Source: Candidatus Dormiibacterota bacterium (GTDB taxonomy: Bacteria > Chloroflexota > Dormibacteria > Dormibacterales > Dormibacteraceae). From it: DNA of 14,785 nt. Positions 1 through 6,801 of this stretch are shown piece after piece; the first letter of the stretch is position 1, and the number at the start of each line of letters is the position of its first letter. Position numbers and translations under genes: made by a program. The notes below the pieces were generated by a model that saw only the letters and a list, made by a program, of their open reading frames with translations, searched no databases and had not been told where the DNA came from. Location: positions 1 to 14,785 of the forward strand of contig CATPBF010000051.1 in assembly GCA_955652585.1 (NCBI GenBank). The letters run 5' to 3'.

Positions 1-1
1 G

Positions 2-640
2 CCGGGGCTGGCCGTCATCGCGGAGATGAAGCAGCGCACTCCGACAATGGGGGTCCTGGCCGAGGACTACAAGCCCGCGGACCTCGCCCGTGCCTACAGC
101 GCCGGCGGCGCGTCGGCCATCTCCGTGCTGACGCACATGGCCGGTTTTGGCGGCCGCCCGGAGCATATCGAGTCGGCTCGGGTGGCGACCAACCTCCCCA
201 TCCTGCGCAAGGACTTCATCACCGACGCCTACGAGATCGGAGAGGCGCGGGCGGCGGGCGCAGATGCCGTGCTGCTGATCGTCGCCGCTCTCGACCCGCC
301 GGAGCTGCGGCGCCTTCTGGCGGTGGTCAGGAGCCGCGGCATCTCGGCGCTGGTGGAGGTCCACGACGAAAACGAGACCAGGGTCGCGGTCGAAGCGGGC
401 GCGGAGGTGGTCGGCGTCAACCATCGCGACCTCCGCACGTTCGAGGTCGACTTGGGGCTGACCGAGAGGCTCCGCCCCCTGATTCCGGAGACGGTGCCGC
501 TGGTGGCCGAGAGCGGTATCCATTCGGTCGATGACGCCCGGCGGATGCGCGAATCGGGCGCCGACGCGATCCTGGTCGGCGAGATGCTCATGCGGGCCGC
601 AGACCCAGTCGCATGTCTCCGGGAGTTAGCCTCCGTATAG
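2..640 (+). CDS. trpC: Indole-3-glycerol phosphate synthase, 5'-truncated by window edge
   Basis: This enzyme closes the ring of CdRP to give indole-3-glycerol phosphate in tryptophan synthesis. The open frame runs in from the window edge (codons from base 2, reading PGLAVIAEMK), so the true start and roughly the first 50 residues lie outside. The visible part is a TIM barrel with family landmarks: AEMKQRTPTMG (usually AEIKxxSPS, with the substrate-binding Lys), LRKDFITDAYEI, GVNHRDLRTFEVD, VAESGIHSVDDA and the phosphate-binding GADAILVGEMLM near the end. The usual SPS of the first motif is TPT here, a mild change. The gene stops with TAG nine bases before trpF. It is the first visible gene of the trp/aro run; trpE, trpG and trpD are expected upstream but cannot be seen. 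Identity is secure. Confidence 0.95.
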   Translation, partial: PGLAVIAEMKQRTPTMGVLAEDYKPADLARAYSAGGASAISVLTHMAGFGGRPEHIESARVATNLPILRKDFITDAYEIGEARAAGADAVLLIVAALDPPELRRLLAVVRSRGISALVEVHDENETRVAVEAGAEVVGVNHRDLRTFEVDLGLTERLRPLIPETVPLVAESGIHSVDDARRMRESGADAILVGEMLMRAADPVACLRELASV

Positions 641-649
641 GGGGACGAA

Positions 650-1258
650 ATGGTCAGGGTGAAAATCTGCGGAATCTGCGACTTTGATGCCGCCCAGGCG
701 GCGGTTGAAGCAGGCGCGGACCTGCTTGGGTTCCATTTCTGCTTGTCAGACCGGCGCGTCACGCCCGAGGAGGCCAAGGCGATCGTCGACGGCCTGGCGG
801 TGCGGCCGAAGATCGTCGGCGTCTTCATCGACCAGGATGCGGCCGAGGTCAGGGAGATCGCCGACTTCGTAGGCCTGGACATGCTGCAGCTGCACGGATC
901 CGAAGAGCCCGGATTCGACGCCGGTCGGCCCGTCCTCAAAGTGTTGAAGATCCGCGAGGGCCAGGTCCCCGACGCGGCAGCGTGGCCGGACCCGATCATG
1001 CTCGATTCCTGGTCCATCGACCAGCGCGGCGGCACCGGACGCACGTGGGATTGGGATCTCGCGCGCGAGCTGCTCGTAACCCGGAAGGTGTTCATCGCCG
1101 GTGGTCTCGAACCGGGTAACGTGGGCAAGGTCGTGAGCGAGTTCAAGCCCTACGGAGTCGATGTTTCGAGCGGCGTCGAAGCCTCGGTGAGGGTCAAGGA
1201 TCACAACAAGGTGCGGGCCTTCGTGCACGCGGTAAGACTTGCCGAGATCCTCTCTTGA
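650..1258 (+). CDS. trpF: Phosphoribosylanthranilate isomerase
   Basis: TrpF isomerises N-(5'-phosphoribosyl)anthranilate to CdRP, the step before TrpC. The 202-residue product is a typical single-domain TIM barrel. It begins VKICGIC, with the catalytic Cys at residue 7, followed by AAVEAGADLLGFHF. It has QLHGSE (80-85), LDSWSIDQRGGTGRTWDW with the catalytic Asp at 119, IAGGLEPGNV, and GVDVSSGVE near the C-terminus for phosphate binding. The ATG at 650 gives the expected N-terminus, and GGGGACG lies just upstream as a ribosome binding site. It follows trpC by nine bases and precedes trpB. Separate trpC and trpF genes, rather than the enterobacterial fusion, are normal outside gamma-proteobacteria. 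Confidence 0.96.
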   Translation: MVRVKICGICDFDAAQAAVEAGADLLGFHFCLSDRRVTPEEAKAIVDGLAVRPKIVGVFIDQDAAEVREIADFVGLDMLQLHGSEEPGFDAGRPVLKVLKIREGQVPDAAAWPDPIMLDSWSIDQRGGTGRTWDWDLARELLVTRKVFIAGGLEPGNVGKVVSEFKPYGVDVSSGVEASVRVKDHNKVRAFVHAVRLAEILS

Positions 1259-1290
1259 TTACTTCACGTCCCCACCCGCGCTGCGCGCGA

Positions 1291-1311
1291 CCTCCCCACG
1301 TGGTGGGGAGG
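1291..1311. repeat. Perfect 9-bp palindrome overlapping the trpB start
   Basis: CCTCCCCAC (1291-1299) and GTGGGGAGG (1303-1311) are perfect reverse complements around a 3-nt loop (GTG). The hairpin lies in the 52-nt trpF-trpB gap, and its last base is the G of the likely trpB GTG start. The right arm is also the only Shine-Dalgarno-like sequence there. Reading the preceding bases in the trpB frame gives PPALRATSPRGGE, which resembles the translation of dispersed palindromic elements found in many GC-rich genomes. There is no T-tract, so it is unlikely to be a terminator. Membership of a dispersed family is inference; the palindrome itself is directly visible. Confidence 0.8.
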
Positions 1312-2504
1312 TGAACCTGAAGCACCCGGTTCGCGGGCGTTTCGGCGCCTACGGCGGCCAGTACGTGCCGGAGACTCTGATGACCGCGCTGGACGAGCTG
1401 GAAGGCGTCTGGCACGAAGCCAAAGCCGATGCCCAGTTCCAGCTCGAGCTTGCGGGCTACCGCCACGCCTTCATCGGCCGCCCGACGCCGCTGTACGCCG
1501 CGACCCGCCTGGGCGCGCACTTCGGCGGCGCCCACATCCACCTCAAGCGCGAGGATCTCTGCCACACCGGCGCTCACAAGCTCAACAACGCCGTCGGCCA
1601 GGCGCTGCTGGCGATTCGTATGCGCAAGCCGCGCGTCATCGCGGAGACCGGAGCGGGGCAGCACGGTGTCGCCGTCGCGACCGTAGCCGCTCGCTTCGGT
1701 CTCGAGTGCGCCATCTACATGGGCACCGAGGACATGCGCCGGCAGTCGATGAACGTGCGCCGTATGAAGTTGCTCGGGGCCGAGGTCAAGGAGGTCACGA
1801 GCGGCACCAAGACGCTGAAGGACGCTACCTCAGAGGCCATTCGCGATTGGGTGACCAACGTGGGCACCACGCACTACATCATCGGTTCGGTGGTGGGCCC
1901 GCATCCGTATCCGGAAATGGTCCGCGACCTGCAGCGTGTCATCGGCGACGAGGCACGCGATCAATACCTGTCCGTGGACGGGAAGCTGCCCGACGTCGTG
2001 GTCGCGTGCGTGGGAGGCGGCTCCAACGCCATCGGCATCTTCACCGCCTTCCTCGACGACAAAGACGTTTCCCTGGTCGGGGTCGAGGCCGCGGGCTCAG
2101 GGATCAAGAGCGGGAAGCATGCGGCCTCGCTGGTGGCCGGTCGTCCTGGCGTCCTGCATGGTTCCTACTCCTACCTGCTTCAGGATGGTGACGGCCAGGT
2201 CCTCAATACGCACTCGATCTCCGCGGGCCTCGACTATCCCGGGGTCGGACCCGAGCACTCGTTCCTGCGCGACCTCGAGCGTGTGGACTACGTCGCCGTC
2301 AGCGACAAGGACGCGGTCGCCGCGTTCAAGCTCTGCACCAGGCTCGAAGGCATCATGCCCGCCCTCGAGCCGTCGCACGCGCTGCACCAGGCGGGCGTGA
2401 TCGCGCGGGAGCTCGGCCCGGGCGGCCGCATCCTCGTCTGCCTTTCCGGGCGCGGCGACAAGGACATGGACTCGGTCGAAGCGCAAGGCGAAGTTGAAAA
2501 CTGA
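1311..2504 (+). CDS. trpB: Tryptophan synthase beta chain
   Basis: TrpB is the PLP enzyme that joins indole and serine to make tryptophan, working as an alpha2-beta2 complex with TrpA. With the GTG start at 1311 the product is 397 residues, the usual family length, and begins with RFGAYGGQYVPETLM close to the N-terminus. Family landmarks are HLKREDLCHTGAHKLNNAVGQ (split motif, PLP-binding Lys 90), ETGAGQHGV with catalytic Glu 112, and the phosphate-binding GGGSNAIG from about residue 235. An in-frame TTG at 1239 would add 24 residues (including SPPALRATSPRGGE) that look repeat-derived and overlap trpF by 20 nt, so I prefer GTG 1311. The drawback is that the Shine-Dalgarno-like GGGGAGG touches the start codon. 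The end overlaps trpA by 11 nt. Function is certain; the start is moderately sure. Confidence 0.95.
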   Translation: MNLKHPVRGRFGAYGGQYVPETLMTALDELEGVWHEAKADAQFQLELAGYRHAFIGRPTPLYAATRLGAHFGGAHIHLKREDLCHTGAHKLNNAVGQALLAIRMRKPRVIAETGAGQHGVAVATVAARFGLECAIYMGTEDMRRQSMNVRRMKLLGAEVKEVTSGTKTLKDATSEAIRDWVTNVGTTHYIIGSVVGPHPYPEMVRDLQRVIGDEARDQYLSVDGKLPDVVVACVGGGSNAIGIFTAFLDDKDVSLVGVEAAGSGIKSGKHAASLVAGRPGVLHGSYSYLLQDGDGQVLNTHSISAGLDYPGVGPEHSFLRDLERVDYVAVSDKDAVAAFKLCTRLEGIMPALEPSHALHQAGVIARELGPGGRILVCLSGRGDKDMDSVEAQGEVEN

Positions 2505-3267
2505 AACCGCGCGACTCGACCAGGCCCTGAGGGCGAGCGGCGACCTGAAGCTCGTCGCATACATGATGGCCGGCCACCCAAACAAGAAGAAGTCGCTCGA
2601 GGTGGGGAAGAAGCTGGCGACGTCGGGCATCGCCGCGCTCGAGATCGGCATCCCGTTCTCAGACCCGCTGGCGGACGGGCCGGTGATCCAGCACGCGGGG
2701 CAGATGGCTCTGGAGCACGGCATGACCGTGGGGGCGTCGCTTGAGCTGGCCGCCGCGATCGCGCGCGAGGGCATCCCGATCGTGCTCATGACCTACATCA
2801 ACCCCATCCTCTCGCACGACCCTCGACGGTTCGCCGCGGAGGCCGCGCAGGCGGGTGTCTCCGGCATCATCATCCCGGATCTGCCGGTCGAGGAGTCCGA
2901 GCCGGTCGCCGGATGGCTGCGGTCGGCCTCGCTCGACACCGTATTCATGGTGTCCCCGACCACATCGCCCGCTCGCATGGCTTCGATCTGCGAGCACTCG
3001 AGCGGCTTCGTTTACTGCGTGACCGTGACCGGAATCACCGGGGCCCGCCATGAGTTGCCCTCCGGGATGAAGGATTTGCTTGAAGAGGTCAAGAAGCACA
3101 CCGACCTGCCGGTGGCGGCGGGGTTTGGCATCTCACGCCCGGAGCACATGAAGGCTTTGCGCGGAAATGCGGACGCCGCCGTGGTCGGCAGCGCCATCGT
3201 CTCCGAGATCGACAAGGGCGAAGACCCCATCCCGCTGGTGAAGGGCCTTTTGAAAGCATGCCGGTGA
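2494..3267 (+). CDS. trpA: Tryptophan synthase alpha chain
   Basis: TrpA cleaves indole-3-glycerol phosphate and channels indole to TrpB. The 257-residue TIM barrel carries the expected motifs: ALEIGIPFSDPLADGP, with catalytic Glu 50 and Asp 61, then GIIIPDLPVEES, a phosphate-binding TVTGITGAR, and GFGISRPEHM followed by AAVVGSAIV. The start is a TTG at 2494, which lies inside the end of trpB (11-nt overlap), so translation is probably coupled. No ATG or GTG gives a better N-terminus, and residue 1 lies the usual distance before the first motif. The end overlaps aroH by 10 nt. Length and motif content match typical TrpA. Confidence 0.95.
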   Translation: MKTETARLDQALRASGDLKLVAYMMAGHPNKKKSLEVGKKLATSGIAALEIGIPFSDPLADGPVIQHAGQMALEHGMTVGASLELAAAIAREGIPIVLMTYINPILSHDPRRFAAEAAQAGVSGIIIPDLPVEESEPVAGWLRSASLDTVFMVSPTTSPARMASICEHSSGFVYCVTVTGITGARHELPSGMKDLLEEVKKHTDLPVAAGFGISRPEHMKALRGNADAAVVGSAIVSEIDKGEDPIPLVKGLLKACR

Positions 3268-3653
3268 GGGGGATTCGCGGCGCCACGACTGCGGCCGCGA
3301 ACACGCAGGAATCGATCACGGAGGCGACTGATGAGCTGCTCCGTGAGCTGACGGCGCTGAACGACCTGGACATCGCCGAGATCTGCTTCGCCTATTTCAC
3401 GACCACACACGACCTCACCGCCGAGTACCCCGCCTACGCAGCGCGGCGTCTGGGCTGGCTCGACGTGCCGCTCCTCTGCGGCCACGACATGGACGTCATG
3501 CTCCCCAACCCGCGTGGCGTCCGGATGTGTATCCGCGCTCTGGTGCTCTACAACACGCCGAGGCCGCAATCGGCGATGCGTTTTGCTTACCTGCGCGGAT
3601 CCGCCGCCATCAAAACCGACCTGGATTCACTTCGGAGTCCGCTGATCCCGTGA
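3258..3653 (+). CDS. aroH: Chorismate mutase, monofunctional AroH class
   Basis: This enzyme converts chorismate to prephenate, the branch point toward tyrosine and phenylalanine. The 131-residue product matches the small trimeric AroH type of Bacillus subtilis, not the AroQ helical type. It starts with VRGIRGATT (catalytic Arg 7), continues with the YPAYAARRLGW region (Arg 63/64), and has MCIRALVLYNT with Arg 93, equivalent to B. subtilis Arg 90, and AYLRG with Tyr 111, equivalent to Tyr 108. In the active-site strand CGHDMDV, the position of B. subtilis Glu 78 appears to be Asp 77, a conservative change. ATG 3258 overlaps the trpA end by 10 nt. The stop overlaps the aroF GTG as GTGA. The alignment was made from memory of the family. 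Confidence 0.9.
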   Translation: MPVRGIRGATTAAANTQESITEATDELLRELTALNDLDIAEICFAYFTTTHDLTAEYPAYAARRLGWLDVPLLCGHDMDVMLPNPRGVRMCIRALVLYNTPRPQSAMRFAYLRGSAAIKTDLDSLRSPLIP

Positions 3654-4666
3654 TCATCGTCATGGCGCACCAGGCGACCAAGGCCGAGATCGACGCCGTG
3701 GTCGATCGCGTCCACGAAATCGGCCTCAAGACCGAGATCTCGCGCGGCGAGGAGCGGACGCTGGTCGGGGTCATCGGCGGCAACGCGTACGCGTACAAAG
3801 AAGCGTTCTCCCACCTCGGCGGAATCCACGAGATCATCCCGATCACCAAGCCGTTCAAGCTTGCGAGCCGCGAGTTCCGGCCCGTCGACACGGTCGTGGA
3901 CGTCGGGGGCGTGAAGATCGGGGGCGACGAGGTCGTGATGATGGCCGGACCATGCTCGGTTGAAGGCGAGGAGATGCTCCTCGAGACTGCTCGACACGTC
4001 GCCTTACAGGGCGCAAAGATCCTTCGCGGTGGCGCGTTCAAGCCGCGCACGTCGCCCTACTCCTTCCAGGGGCTGGGCGAGTCGGCGCTGAAGATGATGG
4101 CCACCGCTCGCGACGAGACCGGGCTCAAGGTCGTCACCGAGGTGGTGTCGCCCAGCGACGTGGAGCTCGTCGCGCGGTATGCAGACATCCTCCAGCTCGG
4201 CACTCGCAACATGCAGAACTACGCGCTCCTTCAGGAGGCGGGAAAATCGGGCAAACCGGTTCTGCTGAAGCGCGGCATGTCCTCGACGATCGAGGAGTGG
4301 CTGCTGGCCGCTGAGTACATCCTGTCGCAGGGCAACCGTGACGTGATCCTGTGCGAGCGTGGCATCAGGACGTTCGAGACCGCCACGCGCTTCACGCTCG
4401 ACCTCAACGCCATCCCGCTCGCTCGCGAGCTTTCGCACCTTCCGATCGTCGTCGACCCTTCGCAGGCGACCGGGCGCTGGTCTTTGGTTCGACCGATGGC
4501 GCTGGCCGCGGTGGCGGCTGGGGCTCACGGACTGATAGTGGAGGTGCACCCGACTCCGAACCAGGCCCTGTCGGACGGGGCGCAGTCGCTCGACTTCGCG
4601 AGCTTCGATCGCCTGATGCAGGACCTTCGCAGGCTGCTGGGCGCGCTGGCCAAGCAGCTCGCTTAG
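3650..4666 (+). CDS. aroF: DAHP synthase, type I-beta with N-terminal ferredoxin-like regulatory domain
   Basis: This enzyme condenses phosphoenolpyruvate and erythrose 4-phosphate, the first step of the shikimate pathway. Starting at GTG 3650, in a GTGA overlap with aroH, the product is 338 residues, the length of the Thermotoga maritima enzyme. Residues 1-70 form the ferredoxin-like domain (ISRGEERTLVGVIGG), which in T. maritima carries feedback control by Tyr/Phe. The barrel follows with MAGPCSVEGEEML (metal ligand Cys 102), LRGGAFKPRTSPYSFQG, LLKRGM, CERGIRTFE and SHLPIVVDPS. Glu 298 (IVEVHP) and Asp 309 (LSDG) are also kept. The fourth usual metal ligand, His 272 of DPSH, is Gln here (DPSQATGRW, codon CAG at 4463-4465). 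The frame is open upstream to 3527, but that extension lies inside aroH and is not homologous to the family. Confidence 0.94.
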   Translation: MIIVMAHQATKAEIDAVVDRVHEIGLKTEISRGEERTLVGVIGGNAYAYKEAFSHLGGIHEIIPITKPFKLASREFRPVDTVVDVGGVKIGGDEVVMMAGPCSVEGEEMLLETARHVALQGAKILRGGAFKPRTSPYSFQGLGESALKMMATARDETGLKVVTEVVSPSDVELVARYADILQLGTRNMQNYALLQEAGKSGKPVLLKRGMSSTIEEWLLAAEYILSQGNRDVILCERGIRTFETATRFTLDLNAIPLARELSHLPIVVDPSQATGRWSLVRPMALAAVAAGAHGLIVEVHPTPNQALSDGAQSLDFASFDRLMQDLRRLLGALAKQLA

Positions 4667-4672
4667 TAGCTA

Positions 4673-5548
4673 ATGCCGACGATCGGCGTGGTGGGCCTGG
4701 GCCTGATGGGCGCTTCGTTCGCGCTCGCGGTCAAGAAAGCGCGGCCCGAGCTCACCATCGTCGGCTTCGATCGCGACGCGGCGACTGCGCTCAAGGCGAT
4801 GGACCGCGGGATCGCCAGTGCCGCGGGCACCGACCTCGACGTCATCGACATGGCGGACGTGGTCGTGGTGGCGGTCCCCATCCTCGCGATGCAGGACCTG
4901 TTCAAGGGCCTGGGCCCCCACGTCGCGGGCAAGGTCGTCACCGATGTCGCGAGCACCAAGGGCAGCGTGATGGAATGGGCAGCGGGAGCGGGCATCGACC
5001 TGGTGGGTGGGCACCCAATGTGCGGGCGCGAGACGTCTGGCATCGAGGCCGCGGACGCCGGGTTGTTTGCGGGCGCGCCGTGGATCCTCACCCGCCGGGA
5101 TGAGACGGTCATCGGGCTGGTGGAGGATGCGGGCGCGCGCCCGCTGGTGATGGATGCGGCCACACACGATCGCCTGGTGGCCGGCGTCAGCCACGCCGCG
5201 CTGTTGCTTTCTGTCGGCTACGTCCTGGCGCTCTCCGGCCGGGCTGATTGGCCGGAGGCGTCGAAGGTGGCGGCGTCGGGGTTTCGCGACATGAGCCGCC
5301 TCGCCGCCGGCGACCCGGCGATGTCAGCCGGCATCGCACGCACCAATCGCGACAACCTCCTCGAGCAGCTGGATGCAATCAGTCACTCGCTGGCCCGCCT
5401 ACGCCGGCATCTCGAGGCCGACGACCCGCGCCTCGTCGAGCTTTTCGAGGAAGCGCGGTCGGTGCGTGAGCGCTGGACGAAGGACGCTGCCAGTTCACGC
5501 CCCACTCCCCGACCCTCTCCCCGGAGGGGAGAGGGAGACCCCCCGTGA
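4673..5548 (+). CDS. tyrA: Prephenate dehydrogenase, with a repeat-derived C-terminal tail
   Basis: TyrA oxidatively decarboxylates prephenate (or arogenate) toward tyrosine. The N-terminal Rossmann fold has GVVGLGLMGAS (GxGxxG at 8-13), and Asp 33 after the second strand favours NAD. VASTKGSVMEW and the catalytic GGHPMCGRETSGIEAADAGLFAG (split motif, His 114) follow, then the helical dimerisation domain with HDRLVAGVSHAA and GFRDMSRLAAGDP. There is no ACT domain. The last 15-17 of the 291 residues (PTPRPSPRRGEGDPP) are encoded by a palindromic element and do not look like enzyme sequence. ATG 4673 lies six bases after the aroF stop with no clear Shine-Dalgarno. The stop overlaps the aroA GTG as GTGA. 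Prephenate versus arogenate preference cannot be read from the sequence. Confidence 0.93.
   Translation: MPTIGVVGLGLMGASFALAVKKARPELTIVGFDRDAATALKAMDRGIASAAGTDLDVIDMADVVVVAVPILAMQDLFKGLGPHVAGKVVTDVASTKGSVMEWAAGAGIDLVGGHPMCGRETSGIEAADAGLFAGAPWILTRRDETVIGLVEDAGARPLVMDAATHDRLVAGVSHAALLLSVGYVLALSGRADWPEASKVAASGFRDMSRLAAGDPAMSAGIARTNRDNLLEQLDAISHSLARLRRHLEADDPRLVELFEEARSVRERWTKDAASSRPTPRPSPRRGEGDPP
5513..5535. repeat. Perfect 10-bp palindrome inside the tyrA 3' end, next to the aroA start
   Basis: CCCTCTCCCC (5513-5522) and GGGGAGAGGG (5526-5535) are perfect reverse complements around GGA. The sequence lies in the last dozen codons of tyrA, and its purine-rich right arm, continuing as GAGGGAGA to 5537, lies 7-8 nt before the aroA GTG at 5545, the right distance for a ribosome binding site. 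Its translations in two frames (PSPRRGEG, and PLPDPLPGGERE) resemble peptides commonly encoded by dispersed GC-rich palindromic elements. It may be one copy of a genome-wide family. A terminator is unlikely because no T-tract follows and aroA starts immediately. Confidence 0.82.
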
Positions 5549-6801
5549 TCGCGACTGTTAGAAGGGCACGACGCCTCGACGGCGATATCACCGTGCCGGG
5601 CGACAAGTCGATCTCGCACCGCGCGCTGATCCTCGGTTCGATTGCCGATGGCGAGGGCCGCGTTCGCGGCTTGTCGACCGGGGCCGACGTCAGGTCCACC
5701 GCCGGATGCATGCGAGCGCTCGGCGTCGAGATCGACGATTCGGTGGTTCACGGCGTGGGCATGCACGGCTTGCGAGCGTCGGCTGAAGCACTCGACTGCG
5801 GAAATTCAGGGACGACCATGAGGCTGCTGGCGGGGCTGCTGTCGGCGCAGAAGTTCGCCTCTGAGCTGAGGGGGGACGAGTCGCTGACCACTAGACCGAT
5901 GGATCGCGTGGTGACGCCGCTTCGCGAGATGGGCGCGCAGGCTTCATGGCCCCCCCTCGAGGTCGGAGGCCACGTGCCCCTGCATGGAATCGAATACCGG
6001 CCCAGCGTGCCCAGCGCCCAGGTGAAGTCGGCCGTGCTTCTGGCCGGCCTGTTCGCAGAGGGCCCGACGGTGGTTCTGGAACCGATCGCCACGCGCAACC
6101 ACACCGAGCTGATGCTGGCCGCGATGGGCGCCGACGTGAAAGTCGACGGCCGTCTCGTCGAGCTCCGGCCCGCGGACCGCCTCTCGCCGCTGAACATTGA
6201 GATTCCGGGTGACCTGAGCGGTGCGACCTTCTGGCTCGTAGTCTCGGGGCTTGTACACGGATCGCACGTGCGTATTCGCAATGTGGGCATCAACCCGACC
6301 CGAACCGCCGTCATCGATCTCCTCCGCGCATGCGGGCTCGCGATCGCAATCAAGAGTCAGCGGTCGGAAGGCGGCGAGCCGGTGGGCGACCTCGAGGTCG
6401 GACCCGCTTCGGCCCTCCGCCCGCTGTCGGTCAGCGGTGGCATGGCCGCCGAGATGATCGACGAGCTCCCCGTGCTGGCGGTGCTCGCGTCGCAGCTTCC
6501 GGGCACGAGCCGGATCACCGGCGCGGCCGAGCTTCGTGTCAAGGAATCCAATCGCATCGCCGCGATCGCCGAAGGCCTGGCCGCAATGGGTGCGGACATC
6601 ACCGCCCTCGACGACGGCTGGGTCATCAACGGCCCGCGCCCACTCGAAGGGGCGCGAGTCCACTCGCATCGCGATCACCGCATAGCGATGGCCCTGGCGG
6701 TGGCCGGCCTGCTCGCCGATGGCACGACCGAGATCGAGGACGCGGACTGCGTCGAGATCTCGTACCCAGGCTTCTTCGACCAGCTGGAGTCGCTGTGCTG
6801 A
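5545..6801 (+). CDS. aroA: EPSP synthase (3-phosphoshikimate 1-carboxyvinyltransferase), class II type
   Basis: AroA transfers enolpyruvyl from PEP to shikimate 3-phosphate, the step before chorismate synthase. The 418-residue product has GDKSISHRA (19-27), DCGNSGTTMRLLAG (84-97), TRPMDRVVTPLREMGAQ (116-132), RVKESNR with the active-site Glu 334, and SHRDHRIAMALAVAG near the end. All four motifs used to define class II (Agrobacterium CP4-like) enzymes are present: GDK-S, SAQVK (157-161), RNHTE (184-188) and NPTR (250-253). Class II enzymes are often glyphosate-insensitive, but that is inference here. GTG 5545 overlaps the tyrA stop by 4 nt, with the ribosome binding site supplied by the palindrome just upstream. 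The end overlaps the next gene by 7 nt. Confidence 0.95.
   Translation: MIATVRRARRLDGDITVPGDKSISHRALILGSIADGEGRVRGLSTGADVRSTAGCMRALGVEIDDSVVHGVGMHGLRASAEALDCGNSGTTMRLLAGLLSAQKFASELRGDESLTTRPMDRVVTPLREMGAQASWPPLEVGGHVPLHGIEYRPSVPSAQVKSAVLLAGLFAEGPTVVLEPIATRNHTELMLAAMGADVKVDGRLVELRPADRLSPLNIEIPGDLSGATFWLVVSGLVHGSHVRIRNVGINPTRTAVIDLLRACGLAIAIKSQRSEGGEPVGDLEVGPASALRPLSVSGGMAAEMIDELPVLAVLASQLPGTSRITGAAELRVKESNRIAAIAEGLAAMGADITALDDGWVINGPRPLEGARVHSHRDHRIAMALAVAGLLADGTTEIEDADCVEISYPGFFDQLESLC

Noticed and set aside
229..1146. Long minus-strand open frame (305 codons) across trpC and trpF
   Set aside because: It is the antisense shadow of two well-supported genes in GC-rich DNA, with low-complexity Ser/Arg/Thr-rich translation and no recognisable motifs.
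1291..1311. Hairpin as a rho-independent terminator or trp attenuator
   Set aside because: There is no following T-tract, no Trp-rich leader peptide and no alternative pairing, and it sits inside the operon on the trpB start.
3527..3649. Upstream extension of the DAHP synthase frame
   Set aside because: It lies wholly within aroH; starting at 3650 gives the exact family length and a proper first strand (IIVMAHQATK).
5513..5535. Hairpin as a terminator between tyrA and aroA
   Set aside because: It is inside the tyrA coding region, has no T-tract and lies 10 nt from an overlapping start codon.
6330..6794. Upstream extension of the B3/B4 gene inside aroA
   Set aside because: It translates to Arg-rich, low-complexity sequence in an alternate frame of aroA. 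GTG 6795 is the sensible operon start.
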